Assembly: GCF_000380245.2 (NCBI RefSeq)
Contig: NZ_HG428741.1
Span: forward strand, 159,642-223,641
DNA length: 64,000 nucleotides
Source: Bacillus massiliigorillae
GTDB lineage: Bacteria; Bacillota; Bacilli; Bacillales; DSM-1321
Direction: 5' to 3'
Part shown: piece by piece, positions 43,227 to 52,021 of the stretch
How positions within the stretch are numbered: position 1 is the first letter of the stretch
Layout of the letters: every line of letters begins with the position of its first letter
The notes under the pieces: model-generated
Database searches by the model: none
Seen by the model: the letters and a program-made list of their open reading frames with translations, nothing else
What the model was told of the DNA's origin: nothing
Made by a program: the position numbers and the translations under genes

Positions 43227-43484
43227 ATGTTGTTTGTTTTGTATTATTTCGGGGTAATAAATATCATTGGTCTAACTATAATGGGAGTAGATAAAAAGAA
43301 AGCTAGAAAAGGACAATATCGCATTTCAGAAGCGACATTGTGGTCGGTTGCGTTTATAGGTGGTGCGATAGGGGCAACTGTCGGTATGTTCTATTTTCGG
43401 CATAAAACAAAGCATTTAAATTTTAAGGTTGGTTTACCGATTCTTGCTTTAATCGATTTAGTTATACTTTTACAATTGGTCTAG
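43227..43484 (+). CDS. ysdA: DUF1294 membrane protein YsdA
   Basis: This small membrane protein (85 residues from ATG 43227, which has the ideal AAGGAGGG site) belongs to the DUF1294 family. It shows an N-terminal helix (about 3-20), the conserved basic block MGVDKKKARKGQYRISEATLW and the helix VAFIGGAIGATVGMFYFRHKT, then a last hydrophobic stretch. Function is unknown. Its place downstream of rplT is that of ysdA in B. subtilis, from which the symbol comes. Confidence 0.9.
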   Translation: MLFVLYYFGVINIIGLTIMGVDKKKARKGQYRISEATLWSVAFIGGAIGATVGMFYFRHKTKHLNFKVGLPILALIDLVILLQLV

Positions 43485-43638
43485 TTTCGTATATTCAACG
43501 AAATGGACTCTTTTCTAATTGTTAAACCTCTTACATTTCCACGTTGTGTGACATGCTAGTACTACTTTCATTTTCAAAAGCAAAATCTATTTTTAGTAAT
43601 AAGTTTAAATAAGAAATATTCCATTAGAGGAGGCAGAA

Positions 43639-44142
43639 ATGAATACAGCAAAATTGTTTACCATTCAAGAAGTTTTAGATCAACGTATTGAAAAGGCTTA
43701 TAAATTACAAGATGAATGCTTAATGGATAAGAAAATAGTTGCCTTGTTAGCGGAGTTAGGTAGCATTGCAAATGCTACACGTTGTTATAAATATTGGGAT
43801 GAGAAAGAAGAAGTTTCTAAAGGTAAAATCTTAGAACGATATGTGAATGGTATGTTTTACATACTTTCTATAGGTTGCGAGTTAGGGTTTCAAAATAGAT
43901 TATATAGTGAATGTAGAATTCATATTGGTGAGCAGGATGTAGCGACACAAGTTTTACATGTATTTGAAGCAATAAGTATTCTTCGAGTAAGGAATACATT
44001 TGAAATATATAGAGTATTGTATTTTAACTATCTTCACTTAGCTGATCTTCTCGGCTTATCACAAGCAGAAGTGGAGGAAGCATATATTGCTAAAAGTGAC
44101 GTACACTTAAAAAGACTACAAGAAGACATTGTTCACGTATAG
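43639..44142 (+). CDS. Divergent dUTPase_2-like (all-alpha NTP pyrophosphatase) protein
   Basis: This 167-residue helical protein resembles dimeric all-alpha dUTPases: LAELGSIANATRCYKYW and ERYVNGMFYILSIGCELGF line up with the usual ELGELANETRCFKYW and EEYVDGLHFLLSLGIELG blocks. The four Mg-binding acids of that family (ExxE and ExxD) are only partly present: E39 is kept, but the other positions read S42, R67 and N70. It may therefore lack pyrophosphatase activity and act as a binding or regulatory protein. Start ATG 43639 has a GAGGAGG site. It is a single gene before ysdC. Confidence 0.8.
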   Translation: MNTAKLFTIQEVLDQRIEKAYKLQDECLMDKKIVALLAELGSIANATRCYKYWDEKEEVSKGKILERYVNGMFYILSIGCELGFQNRLYSECRIHIGEQDVATQVLHVFEAISILRVRNTFEIYRVLYFNYLHLADLLGLSQAEVEEAYIAKSDVHLKRLQEDIVHV

Positions 44143-44207
44143 TTTTCTTCTAGAAGTGATAAAGGAAAGGTATAATAAGAATAGTTGAACAATAAGGAGG
44201 AACAAGC

Positions 44208-45293
44208 ATGACGCAATTAGATCCAACATTAACAATGCTGAAAGATTTAACGGATGCGAAAGCTATTCCGGGAAATGAAAAAGAAGCACGAGAAGTAATG
44301 ACAAAATACATAGAGCCATATGCTGATGAAGTAACAACAGATGGTTTAGGAAGTTTAGTAGCGAAAAAAGTGGGCGAAGAAAACGGCCCGAAAATCATGG
44401 TAGCTGGTCATTTGGATGAAGTAGGCTTCATGGTTACACGCATCGACGATAAAGGCTTTGTATATTTCCAAACAGTTGGTGGCTGGTGGTCACAAGTAAT
44501 GCTGGCACAGCGTGTAACAATCGTAACAAGTAAAGGTGAAATCACAGGTATTATGGGTTCAAAGCCACCTCATATTTTACCTCCAGAAGCGCGTAAAAAG
44601 CCTGTTGAGATTAAAGACATGTTCATCGATATCGGTGCTTCAACTCGTGAAGAAGCGACAGAATGGGGTATTCGACCAGGAGATATGGTTGTTCCACATT
44701 TTGAATTTACCGTGATGAACAATCCGAAAATGTTACTTGCAAAAGCATGGGATAATCGAATTGGTTGTGCTATTGCAATCGATGTGTTAAAGAACCTGAA
44801 AAATGAGAAACATCCAAACGTTGTTTACGGTGTTGGAACAGTACAAGAAGAAGTAGGTCTTCGTGGAGCGAAAACAGCAGCATTCAAAGTACAGCCTGAT
44901 ATTGCCTTTGCTGTGGATGTTGGCATTGCTGGAGACACACCTGGTGTAACGGAAAAAGAAGCGATGGGCAAGCTAGGAAAAGGCCCTGGAATTGTATTAT
45001 ATGATGCAAGTATGGTTTCACATAAAGGCTTACGCGATTTCATTACAAATGTTGCAGATGAATTAGAAATTCCATATCAATTCGATGCAATGGCTGGTGG
45101 AGGGACAGACTCTGGTTCAATTCATGTAACAGCTAATGGGGTTCCTGCATTATCTATTACAATTGCTACTCGTTATATCCATTCTCATGCAGCACTTCTA
45201 CACCGTGATGATTATGAAAATACAGTGAAGCTCATTACTGAAGTGATTAAACGATTAGATCGTGAAGCGGTAAATAATATTACATTTGATTAA
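44208..45293 (+). CDS. ysdC: M42-family aminopeptidase YsdC
   Basis: This cobalt/zinc aminopeptidase of the M42 (glutamyl aminopeptidase/deblocking) family has 361 residues. Metal and catalytic motifs are in order: AGHLDEVGFMV (His and Asp), AWDNRIGCAIA (bridging Asp), VQEEVGLRGA (catalytic Glu-Glu), AVDVGIAGD and TRYIHSHAALLHRDDYE near the C-terminus. Such enzymes form large dodecameric cages that trim short peptides. The ATG follows AAGGAGG. Gene order (rplT-ysdA-...-ysdC) supports the symbol. A strong terminator follows. Confidence 0.94.
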   Translation: MTQLDPTLTMLKDLTDAKAIPGNEKEAREVMTKYIEPYADEVTTDGLGSLVAKKVGEENGPKIMVAGHLDEVGFMVTRIDDKGFVYFQTVGGWWSQVMLAQRVTIVTSKGEITGIMGSKPPHILPPEARKKPVEIKDMFIDIGASTREEATEWGIRPGDMVVPHFEFTVMNNPKMLLAKAWDNRIGCAIAIDVLKNLKNEKHPNVVYGVGTVQEEVGLRGAKTAAFKVQPDIAFAVDVGIAGDTPGVTEKEAMGKLGKGPGIVLYDASMVSHKGLRDFITNVADELEIPYQFDAMAGGGTDSGSIHVTANGVPALSITIATRYIHSHAALLHRDDYENTVKLITEVIKRLDREAVNNITFD

Positions 45294-45297
45294 TAGC

Positions 45298-45338
45298 AAT
45301 CCCCCTTATCTATGGAATTGGATAAGGGGGATTTTTAA
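45298..45338 (+). terminator. ysdC terminator
   Basis: A 13-bp perfect stem, AATCCCCCTTATC / GATAAGGGGGATT, with a 10-base loop is followed by TTTT, directly after the stop codon. Confidence 0.95.
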
Positions 45339-45370
45339 TTCATTAATAAAATCTCATCATGTTGGAGCGG

Positions 45371-46747
45371 TTACATATCTTCCATGAATTGAGTATCCTT
45401 TTTTAATACTTTTGTTGTGAAGAGGAGGAATAAAATGCCGCATGTAATCCAGCTAATTCCTACAATTTTACCGATAACTGTCATACCGAATCCAATATAA
45501 GCACATACTAGCAGTCCTAAAAGTGGAAAGATTAAATTCGTAATGAAATGAATGCCGGAGCGTTCTTTTCTTCTTCCATAGAACTCGACGATGACAGAGA
45601 GATTTACACATATAAAGCCAAATAGAGCACCGAATACTATGAGTTGAAATAATACTGGTAACGGTATAAGAACAGCGCCAATGTAGCCTAGAACAGCAAG
45701 AATTAAAATACTATTAACAGGTGTTTTAAATTTAGGGTGTAAGTGTGAGAAGAAGGCTGGTAGCATTCTATCGCTCCCCATACTGAACAGTACTCTAGAA
45801 GCGGATGCTTGCCCTGCTAAGGCAGTTGAAATGCCAGAGATTGCAATAATTAATGTACAGATTGTTGCCAAGTTATGTCCACCGACCGCTACAGCAATTT
45901 CGAAGAAGGCGGTTTCTTGAGATTTGTAAGAATTAAAATCAGGTACAATAACGGCAGCAAAGTACACTTGTAAAATATAAAAAAATGCACTAATCAATAG
46001 GGAGAGTACAGCAGCTCGACCAACCATTTTTCCTGTTACTTTAGAGTCTTCAGACATAGTTGTTACAGCATCAAAACCTAAATAAGAAAGAACGGCAATA
46101 GATGAGCCTGTAAGTAAGGCGTTCATGGAGAATGTATCTGGGTTATAAATTGCCTTGAAGGAAAATAGGCTGCTTACACCGCCTGTTCCCAATAAACTTT
46201 TAATGGAGAATACAATGAATAAGACAAGGCTTAGTAGCATGATAACGGTCATTATAATATTTACTCGTGAAGACACGTGTGCCCCGAAATAGTTTGTGAG
46301 TGTTACTGTGACAACAAAGAAAAGGACAGTAAGCCATAATGGCATGCCAGGAAGAATCTCCATAAGAAACACAGCACTTATTTTATATAAAAGAATCGGT
46401 AGCAATAAATAGTCTAGTAAAATAGCCCATCCTGCAACAAAGCCGAGTTTTGGATGAATAGCTTGAGAGGTATAGCTATAGGTTGAGCCAGCCTTCGGGA
46501 ATGCACCCGCCATTTTTCCGTAACAAACCGCTGTGAAAATCATGGCTATTAATCCAAATAAGTAAGATAAAACGGCATGCCCTTGCGATACTTGAGATAG
46601 TTCTCCTAAAAGAGTTTGTGCAGAGACCGGAGCCATAAATACCATTCCGAAGATTACTAAATCTCGTGTTTTTAATACTTTTTTAAGAGATTGCCCATTG
46701 CTTGACAGAGTAGTATGAGCATTTGTTGTAACATCGACGTCTTTCAT
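45371..46747 (-). CDS. Amino acid/polyamine permease, APC superfamily
   Basis: This cytoplasmic-membrane permease of 458 residues has about twelve transmembrane helices. Helix 1 carries the APC signature (VIFGMVFMAPVSAQTLLG), and AGSTYSYTSQAIHPKLGFVAGW follows helix 2. TTG 46765 is in frame but sits inside the ribosome site, so ATG 46747 behind GGAGGAGG is chosen. The sequence looks closest to polyamine/amino-acid importers such as PuuP, but the substrate is not proved. It reads in the same direction as the aminotransferase upstream of it and is likely part of the same catabolic module. Confidence 0.88.
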   Translation of the reverse strand: MKDVDVTTNAHTTLSSNGQSLKKVLKTRDLVIFGMVFMAPVSAQTLLGELSQVSQGHAVLSYLFGLIAMIFTAVCYGKMAGAFPKAGSTYSYTSQAIHPKLGFVAGWAILLDYLLLPILLYKISAVFLMEILPGMPLWLTVLFFVVTVTLTNYFGAHVSSRVNIIMTVIMLLSLVLFIVFSIKSLLGTGGVSSLFSFKAIYNPDTFSMNALLTGSSIAVLSYLGFDAVTTMSEDSKVTGKMVGRAAVLSLLISAFFYILQVYFAAVIVPDFNSYKSQETAFFEIAVAVGGHNLATICTLIIAISGISTALAGQASASRVLFSMGSDRMLPAFFSHLHPKFKTPVNSILILAVLGYIGAVLIPLPVLFQLIVFGALFGFICVNLSVIVEFYGRRKERSGIHFITNLIFPLLGLLVCAYIGFGMTVIGKIVGISWITCGILFLLFTTKVLKKDTQFMEDM

Positions 46748-46809
46748 TTTAAGTACCTCCTCCAATTAAAAATAGGAAATAAGAATACATGGCAAAGTAG
46801 TTGAGAGAC

Positions 46810-46845
46810 AAATAGGTATCCTCGAATACAGGAGGATACCTATTT
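46810..46845 (-). terminator. Hairpin between permease and aminotransferase genes
   Basis: A 14-bp perfect inverted repeat, AAATAGGTATCCTC / GAGGATACCTATTT, surrounds an 8-base loop. On the minus strand it follows the aminotransferase gene and lies about 60 bases before the permease start. T-rich flanks are short, so partial termination is possible. Confidence 0.65.
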
Positions 46846-46966
46846 AGAGTTAGAATGTGAGTGTTAGTTAATCAAATTATTTATCCCGTTCAAACTCGCA
46901 CTGAGATTAGAAGTAAAAGCAGGAGCGTTTAAATGGGACAGTAAGAACCCGATAGGTTCAACTAGT

Positions 46967-46987
46967 GCTCGGTGGAGGTTTTCCACC
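46967..46987. repeat. GC-rich hairpin after the aminotransferase stop
   Basis: GCTCGGTGG and CCACCGAGC form a 9-bp perfect stem around a short loop, just downstream of the aminotransferase on the minus strand. No T-run follows in that direction. It may protect the mRNA 3' end. Confidence 0.6.
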
Positions 46988-47002
46988 GAGCAAAATTTCA
47001 CT

Positions 47003-48388
47003 TTATAAAGCCTGCTTTTCGAAAGCTTTAATAGAATCAGATAATGTTTCGATAATTTTTTCCACATCTTGTTTCGTGACGATTAGTGGTGGCGCGATAG
47101 CAACTGCGTTTAATCCACCAAATACAAGTGGGCGTAAAATAAGATTTCTCTTTGCACATTCATCTACAACGATTGGAGCAGCGTAAATAGATGGATCAAA
47201 TGCAACATCATTTTCTGGATCTTTTAATAGTTCAATAGCTCCCATTAAGCCAATAGCTCTAGGCTTGGCTGTGATTTTATGGTTTTGCTCTAAGTATTTA
47301 AGACCTTTTAGTAATTCTTTGCCCATTTCAGCTGCATTGCCGACTAGATTTTCATTTTCAAGAATTTCAATATTTTTTAATGCAACAGCACAGGCTGTCG
47401 GATGACCACTATACGTAAAGCCGTGGAAGAAAACATTATCAGATAGCTCCGCTAGTTCATCACGAAGTTTCTCTGTCATCATAACAGCTCCCAATTGTAC
47501 ATATCCACTTGTAATACCTTTTGCAATCGACATTAAATCAGGAACAACATCCCAATTCTCTACGCCGAACATTTTACCAGTTCTTCCAAAACCACAAATT
47601 ACTTCATCTGTAATCATTAAAATATTATTTTCAGTACATAATTCGCGAACTGCTTGTAAGTATCCTGCAGGTGGAATTTTAATTCCTCCAACACCTTGAA
47701 CTGGCTCTAGGATAACAGCAGCAATATTTTCTGCTCCTTCTTTTTCAATGATGCCACGAATACTTCTTTCATAGCCTGGTGCTGTTTTATCACCACGTTC
47801 ACATTCTGTTTGATGAGGTAGAGCATGAAGGAAATCAGGTGCAATAGCTGTAATCATTGCTTTAAATTCAGGAACGCCTGTTGCACTTGTTGCTCCCATT
47901 GTTACTCCGTGATAACTTAAATCTAAAGTAATGATTTTCTTCTTCTCTGGTTGACCTTTCAATTTCCAATAATGGCGAACAATTTTGATGGCGCTTTCAT
48001 TTGACTCTGAACCGCCGGAAGTAAAGAAGCTAACATTTAAATCTCCAGGAGCGATGCTTGCTAATTTTTCTGAGAGGCGGATTACTGTTTCATGGGAGTG
48101 ATTAAAGAAAGAAGAGCTATAGGATAGTTTTAAAATTTGTTCACTTGCAGCCTCGGCAATCTCTTTACGACCATATCCGATATTAACATTCCATAATGAA
48201 GAAACACCGTCAATATATTGATTTCCATTTACATCAGTTACATGAATACCTTGAGCTTCAGAAAAGATAAAAGCAGGTCCGTTTGTTTGTTGTTCTTTTA
48301 ATGGTGTTGTTGGATGAAGATAATACTTCTTATCCATTTCTTTTAAAGTTTCAGCACTAATCTTGCTAATAGTAGAATTATTAGTCAT
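47003..48388 (-). CDS. Class III omega-aminotransferase
   Basis: This PLP enzyme of 461 residues moves an amino group from an amine or omega-amino acid to a keto acid such as pyruvate. Motifs are GVSSLWNVNIGYG near the start, FTSGGSESNESAIK (cofactor phosphate), LSYHGVTMGA, LITDEVICGFGRTG (Asp contacting the pyridine N) and SIAKGITSGY with the Schiff-base Lys near residue 290. The pattern is like beta-alanine/putrescine:pyruvate aminotransferases rather than ornithine or GSA enzymes. AGGAGG precedes ATG 48388. It is divergent from a large activator gene, with paired operators between. Confidence 0.93.
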   Translation of the reverse strand: MTNNSTISKISAETLKEMDKKYYLHPTTPLKEQQTNGPAFIFSEAQGIHVTDVNGNQYIDGVSSLWNVNIGYGRKEIAEAASEQILKLSYSSSFFNHSHETVIRLSEKLASIAPGDLNVSFFTSGGSESNESAIKIVRHYWKLKGQPEKKKIITLDLSYHGVTMGATSATGVPEFKAMITAIAPDFLHALPHQTECERGDKTAPGYERSIRGIIEKEGAENIAAVILEPVQGVGGIKIPPAGYLQAVRELCTENNILMITDEVICGFGRTGKMFGVENWDVVPDLMSIAKGITSGYVQLGAVMMTEKLRDELAELSDNVFFHGFTYSGHPTACAVALKNIEILENENLVGNAAEMGKELLKGLKYLEQNHKITAKPRAIGLMGAIELLKDPENDVAFDPSIYAAPIVVDECAKRNLILRPLVFGGLNAVAIAPPLIVTKQDVEKIIETLSDSIKAFEKQAL

Positions 48389-48480
48389 TCTTATTCCTCC
48401 TAGAATTTAATTTGAAATTATAAAGGGTAATGCCTTTCTCGTTAATAATTTTGAAATTGTGATAAATCATCCTTCGTTAT

Positions 48481-48592
48481 TTTGTAAGTTTGAATTATCA
48501 GAAAATTTATTATAAACTCAATGTTAAAGTGAGAAACTTACTGATTTCTTACAAATGATAGGAATTATTCTTACAAATAGATAAAATATAAT
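48481..48592. promoter_or_regulatory. Divergent promoters with 11/22-bp direct repeats
   Basis: TTCTTACAAAT occurs at 48546-48556 and again at 48568-48578 (22-bp step), with a weaker unit in phase at 48535 (AACTTACTGAT) and an inverted TTTGTAAG at 48481-48488. A perfect -10 (TATAAT, 48587-48592) for the activator gene starts 8 bp after the last unit, with no good -35. A second TATAAT on the minus strand (48514-48509) faces the aminotransferase. Confidence 0.7.
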
Positions 48593-48628
48593 TAGAAATA
48601 TGTTTTTTAGGGGATTGAGGGGGATACG

Positions 48629-51457
48629 ATGAAATTAGATGAAATCAAGTTGAAAGTGCCTAATTACTCTCCTTATATAATTAGAAATCGTTTGTTTCAA
48701 GCTATCGAGTATCATCCGCAATTATCACTTATATCAGTGGTCGGGGATGGAGGATATGGAAAAACAACATTAGTTTCCAGTTATATTCAAGAGAATAATA
48801 TACCTACAGTATGGTATCAATTAAATTCTTCGGACCAATATGTACAAATTTTCACTAGCCATCTTAAAGCAGGGCTTTATAAGGAAATATATCAAAATAT
48901 TTCTGGAGATGTAATAGAGCCGAATAGTATAGAAGAAGAAATAGAGATTATTATTCAATTGTTATCTAAAAGAGAGCAGCCTTTATTCATCGTTTTAGAT
49001 GATTATCAGTGGGTCGATCAAAGCCCAGAAATAGAAACAATTATTCATAAGATACTCGCACATTGTTCATCAGCAGTTACTTTTATTATCATCAGTCGAG
49101 TTCAGCCTCATTTATCTACAACAAAACTCAAATTAGAAAAACGCTACAAAGAATTAACTACCTCTGACTTAGCATTCACATTAGAAGAAACAAAAGAATT
49201 TTTTAATACAATGAATGGTTTATTACTTGAACATCAAGAATTATTATTAATTTTTAAAAGAACGGAAGGATGGATTGCTAGTTACCAGCTTTTGTTAGAA
49301 ATCATTAATAAAATGAATGTAGTGGAACGCTCTTTCTTCTGGTCGGAGTTTCCTAAAGTTCAAGACATTTATGACTATCTTTCAACCGAAGTATTAGAAG
49401 CGCAAGGAGAAGAAATAAAGGACTTCTTATATAGAACTAGCTTGCTTTCCGAATTAGATGAACAAGTGATTGATCAGTTTTTAAATATTAATCACTCTAA
49501 ATCGATTTTGAAACAATTATTAAAACAACATTTATTCATTTATCGAGATGAGCAAGGTTATATTCGTTATCATAATCTATTTCGCCAGTTTCTTTATCAG
49601 AAATATAAAGAGCTAGTACATAATGATGTTATTGTGAATGAACATCTAAAACTAGCAGTTATTTATGAAGAACGGTATCAATTCGTGTATGCCTTTGCTC
49701 ATTCGACGATTGGGAATGATTATGTCCGGGCTACAAAATTAATGGGGCTGATTAGCAATCGTTATAATCCAGTGGAATCAATTGTTTTATTAGATGGTTG
49801 GTTAGAGGAGATTTGTCTTGGCGAGTCTTTAGCGAACAATACATTATTTTTAATAAGATGTATTCCATTAACGATTCTTAAAGAATTAACAGTTCATTTT
49901 GAAGAAAATATTGCGATGTTAAAAAAAGAGAATAATGAATTATGGTTATGTAACCTACAACATCGATTGGCCACTATTTATTTAATGCGAGGAGATGTAT
50001 TAAAAGCAAAGCATCTTTTTTTAGAATCATTAAAAGGGTCTGAGCGTTTTCATAATCAACCTATGAGTGCATTAAATTTGAATTTAATTGGCGAGATTTA
50101 TCGATACTTTGGTGAATATGAGAAAGCGTTGCAATATGTACGAAAAGCATTATTTATTTCGGATCGAATCGGTAATAAACATACACAGCTTCACGCCCTT
50201 GATACAATAGCCACGATTTATTTGGATCAGAACAAAATAGATGAAACGGTTCCTCACATTGAACAAGCATTGGATATGGCGTTGCAATATGATTTATCTT
50301 CGTTGATTTTTGTGTATCCAACACTAAGTAGAACATATCGAAAAAAAGGTGAGTTAGAACAGTCGATTGAATGGGGAAAGAAAGCAACTTTTATATCAGA
50401 AAATAATCGAATTGATTTTGATATAGGATGGTCAAATTTAGAATTGGGGAAAAGCTATTGCAGTAATAATCAATGGAAAGAAGCAGAGGAATGTTTGTCG
50501 AAAGCTTATCGTGCTTTTTCTTTGCATACGTATTATAAATGTTGGGTAATTAGTGCTCAAATCATTTTGTTTATTAGAAATGGCAATTCAAAATTGGAGA
50601 AGCTTAAACGTATGGAGCTAATGCAGCTTTGTGAAGAGCATGATTATCATTGGATTATGGAACCTTCACATTCTTCAAAAGTAGTCGTAAAAGAAGAAAT
50701 GAAGAGAGAACTTATGATTCAAACACTTGGAACTTTGAAAATATTATATCAAAATACACCTGTTGTGATAAAAAGAAATGCGAGTCTACGATTATTTCAG
50801 TATTTCATAACGTATAGAAATAAGAAAATTGATAAAGATCTTTTATTAGAAGAAGTATTTCCTGATGGAGATTTGCGCTCTCTACAAAATCAGTTTCATG
50901 TATCTTTATCTGTGCTCAGGAAATCATTAGAACCAAATTTAATTTCAGGAATACATTCTCGCTATGTGAAGCGTCTAGATAATCATTATCAGTTTAATAC
51001 AGCAGAAGTGAGTCTTGATGTGGATCGCTTTCAAGTGTTAACTACGTTGGTAGGTGATGAATTTTCGCCTGGAAATATACAGCGATTATTGGAAGCGGAA
51101 CAAGTATATCAAGGTGATTTCTTTGAAGAGTACCCATATGAAATATTTTTGGAACCAGAACGCAATCAGCTTCAATCCACTTATATGAAGGCAATGACGA
51201 TATTGGCACGTTATTATTATCAGCAATGCGATTATAGTAAATGTTTTGAGTACTTTGAGAAGATATTGAGGAAAGATCCGTATCATGAAACCGGATATTT
51301 TGAATACATCGAATTGTTATTGAAGCAAAACTTAGTCTCACAAGCAAATAAAATAGCGAAGAAAATGATTCAATTAGTAGAGAAAGAGTTAGGTGTTCAC
51401 GTAAGAGACACGCTTTTACAAATATTTTTGCAATGTAAATCATCACCAACGTTTTAG
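48629..51457 (+). CDS. MalT/SARP-like STAND transcriptional activator
   Basis: This large cytoplasmic regulator has 942 residues. An N-terminal NTPase carries Walker A GDGGYGKTTL (about 39-48) and Walker B LFIVLDDYQWVD (about 119-130), like MalT-type STAND proteins. Helical TPR-like repeats follow (about 400-660, e.g. GEYEKALQYVRKAL). An OmpR-like winged helix (about 690-780, LMIQTLGTLKILY and LRLFQYFITYRNKKIDKDLLLEEVF) and a bacterial transcriptional activator domain (about 790-940) end the protein, as in SARP regulators. It is divergent from an aminotransferase-permease pair that it likely controls. The ligand is unknown. Confidence 0.9.
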   Translation: MKLDEIKLKVPNYSPYIIRNRLFQAIEYHPQLSLISVVGDGGYGKTTLVSSYIQENNIPTVWYQLNSSDQYVQIFTSHLKAGLYKEIYQNISGDVIEPNSIEEEIEIIIQLLSKREQPLFIVLDDYQWVDQSPEIETIIHKILAHCSSAVTFIIISRVQPHLSTTKLKLEKRYKELTTSDLAFTLEETKEFFNTMNGLLLEHQELLLIFKRTEGWIASYQLLLEIINKMNVVERSFFWSEFPKVQDIYDYLSTEVLEAQGEEIKDFLYRTSLLSELDEQVIDQFLNINHSKSILKQLLKQHLFIYRDEQGYIRYHNLFRQFLYQKYKELVHNDVIVNEHLKLAVIYEERYQFVYAFAHSTIGNDYVRATKLMGLISNRYNPVESIVLLDGWLEEICLGESLANNTLFLIRCIPLTILKELTVHFEENIAMLKKENNELWLCNLQHRLATIYLMRGDVLKAKHLFLESLKGSERFHNQPMSALNLNLIGEIYRYFGEYEKALQYVRKALFISDRIGNKHTQLHALDTIATIYLDQNKIDETVPHIEQALDMALQYDLSSLIFVYPTLSRTYRKKGELEQSIEWGKKATFISENNRIDFDIGWSNLELGKSYCSNNQWKEAEECLSKAYRAFSLHTYYKCWVISAQIILFIRNGNSKLEKLKRMELMQLCEEHDYHWIMEPSHSSKVVVKEEMKRELMIQTLGTLKILYQNTPVVIKRNASLRLFQYFITYRNKKIDKDLLLEEVFPDGDLRSLQNQFHVSLSVLRKSLEPNLISGIHSRYVKRLDNHYQFNTAEVSLDVDRFQVLTTLVGDEFSPGNIQRLLEAEQVYQGDFFEEYPYEIFLEPERNQLQSTYMKAMTILARYYYQQCDYSKCFEYFEKILRKDPYHETGYFEYIELLLKQNLVSQANKIAKKMIQLVEKELGVHVRDTLLQIFLQCKSSPTF

Positions 51458-51644
51458 AATTAGGCTGTCTGATAAGTCAAGACCGTATTATTAGTTATTA
51501 TGTGCGGAAAAGGAATTCTTTGTTGTTTTAAGGAGTTTGCGAGTTTTATCTTGACCAAAAGCACCAAAATTTATCTTGTGTAGTCTACTAAGCAAAAATT
51601 AGATTTAATTGATAACGATTTCGAATGGTGAAAAAAGTGTAAAA

Positions 51645-51685
51645 GGCTGTACAAAAAATGATGAAAAATCATTTTTCGTACAGCT
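51645..51685 (-). terminator. sspI terminator
   Basis: GGCTGTACAAAAAATGAT pairs with ATCATTTTTCGTACAGCT around a 5-base loop. On the minus strand it follows sspI and runs into CCTTTT. It is part of the GGCTGT-type hairpin group. Confidence 0.88.
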
Positions 51686-51695
51686 AAAATTCATA

Positions 51696-51905
51696 TTATT
51701 TCTTTAAGCCGCTTTCTAATGCATATAACATTTCTTTCTTTTCTTCAGGGGTAGAGTTTTGCCATATGACTTCAAAGAGAACGCCGAGCCCTGGAAGCAT
51801 TTTTTCTTCACCGCTTTGAATGGCATCTACAATCGTATCTTGTAATTGATCTTGACTATTACCAGCTACGTTTTGAATAACAGCATGTCGCAAGTTTAAA
51901 TTCAT
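51696..51905 (-). CDS. sspI: Small acid-soluble spore protein SspI
   Basis: This 69-residue spore protein starts MNLNLRHAVIQNVAGNSQ and ends in LYALESGLKK, matching the minor small acid-soluble protein family SspI. It is expected only in the forespore. A ribosome site (AAGGAGG on the minus strand) precedes the ATG. It lies next to ysgA and the pheST genes, where sspI is found in B. subtilis. Confidence 0.95.
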   Translation of the reverse strand: MNLNLRHAVIQNVAGNSQDQLQDTIVDAIQSGEEKMLPGLGVLFEVIWQNSTPEEKKEMLYALESGLKK

Positions 51906-52021
51906 CTTTTTTCCTCCTTACACAGTTCTCCTGCTTATTTTTTCACAAGTGTTGATTTATTATGTATAATGTTTAGGCTATAATAGGAAAATCGGACAGA
52001 AGAAAAGGAGTGAATGAAAAC

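Noticed and set aside
51473..51640. GGCTGTCTGATAAGTC after the activator gene as the end of an insertion sequence
   Set aside because: No matching opposite end, no transposase and no target duplication were seen.
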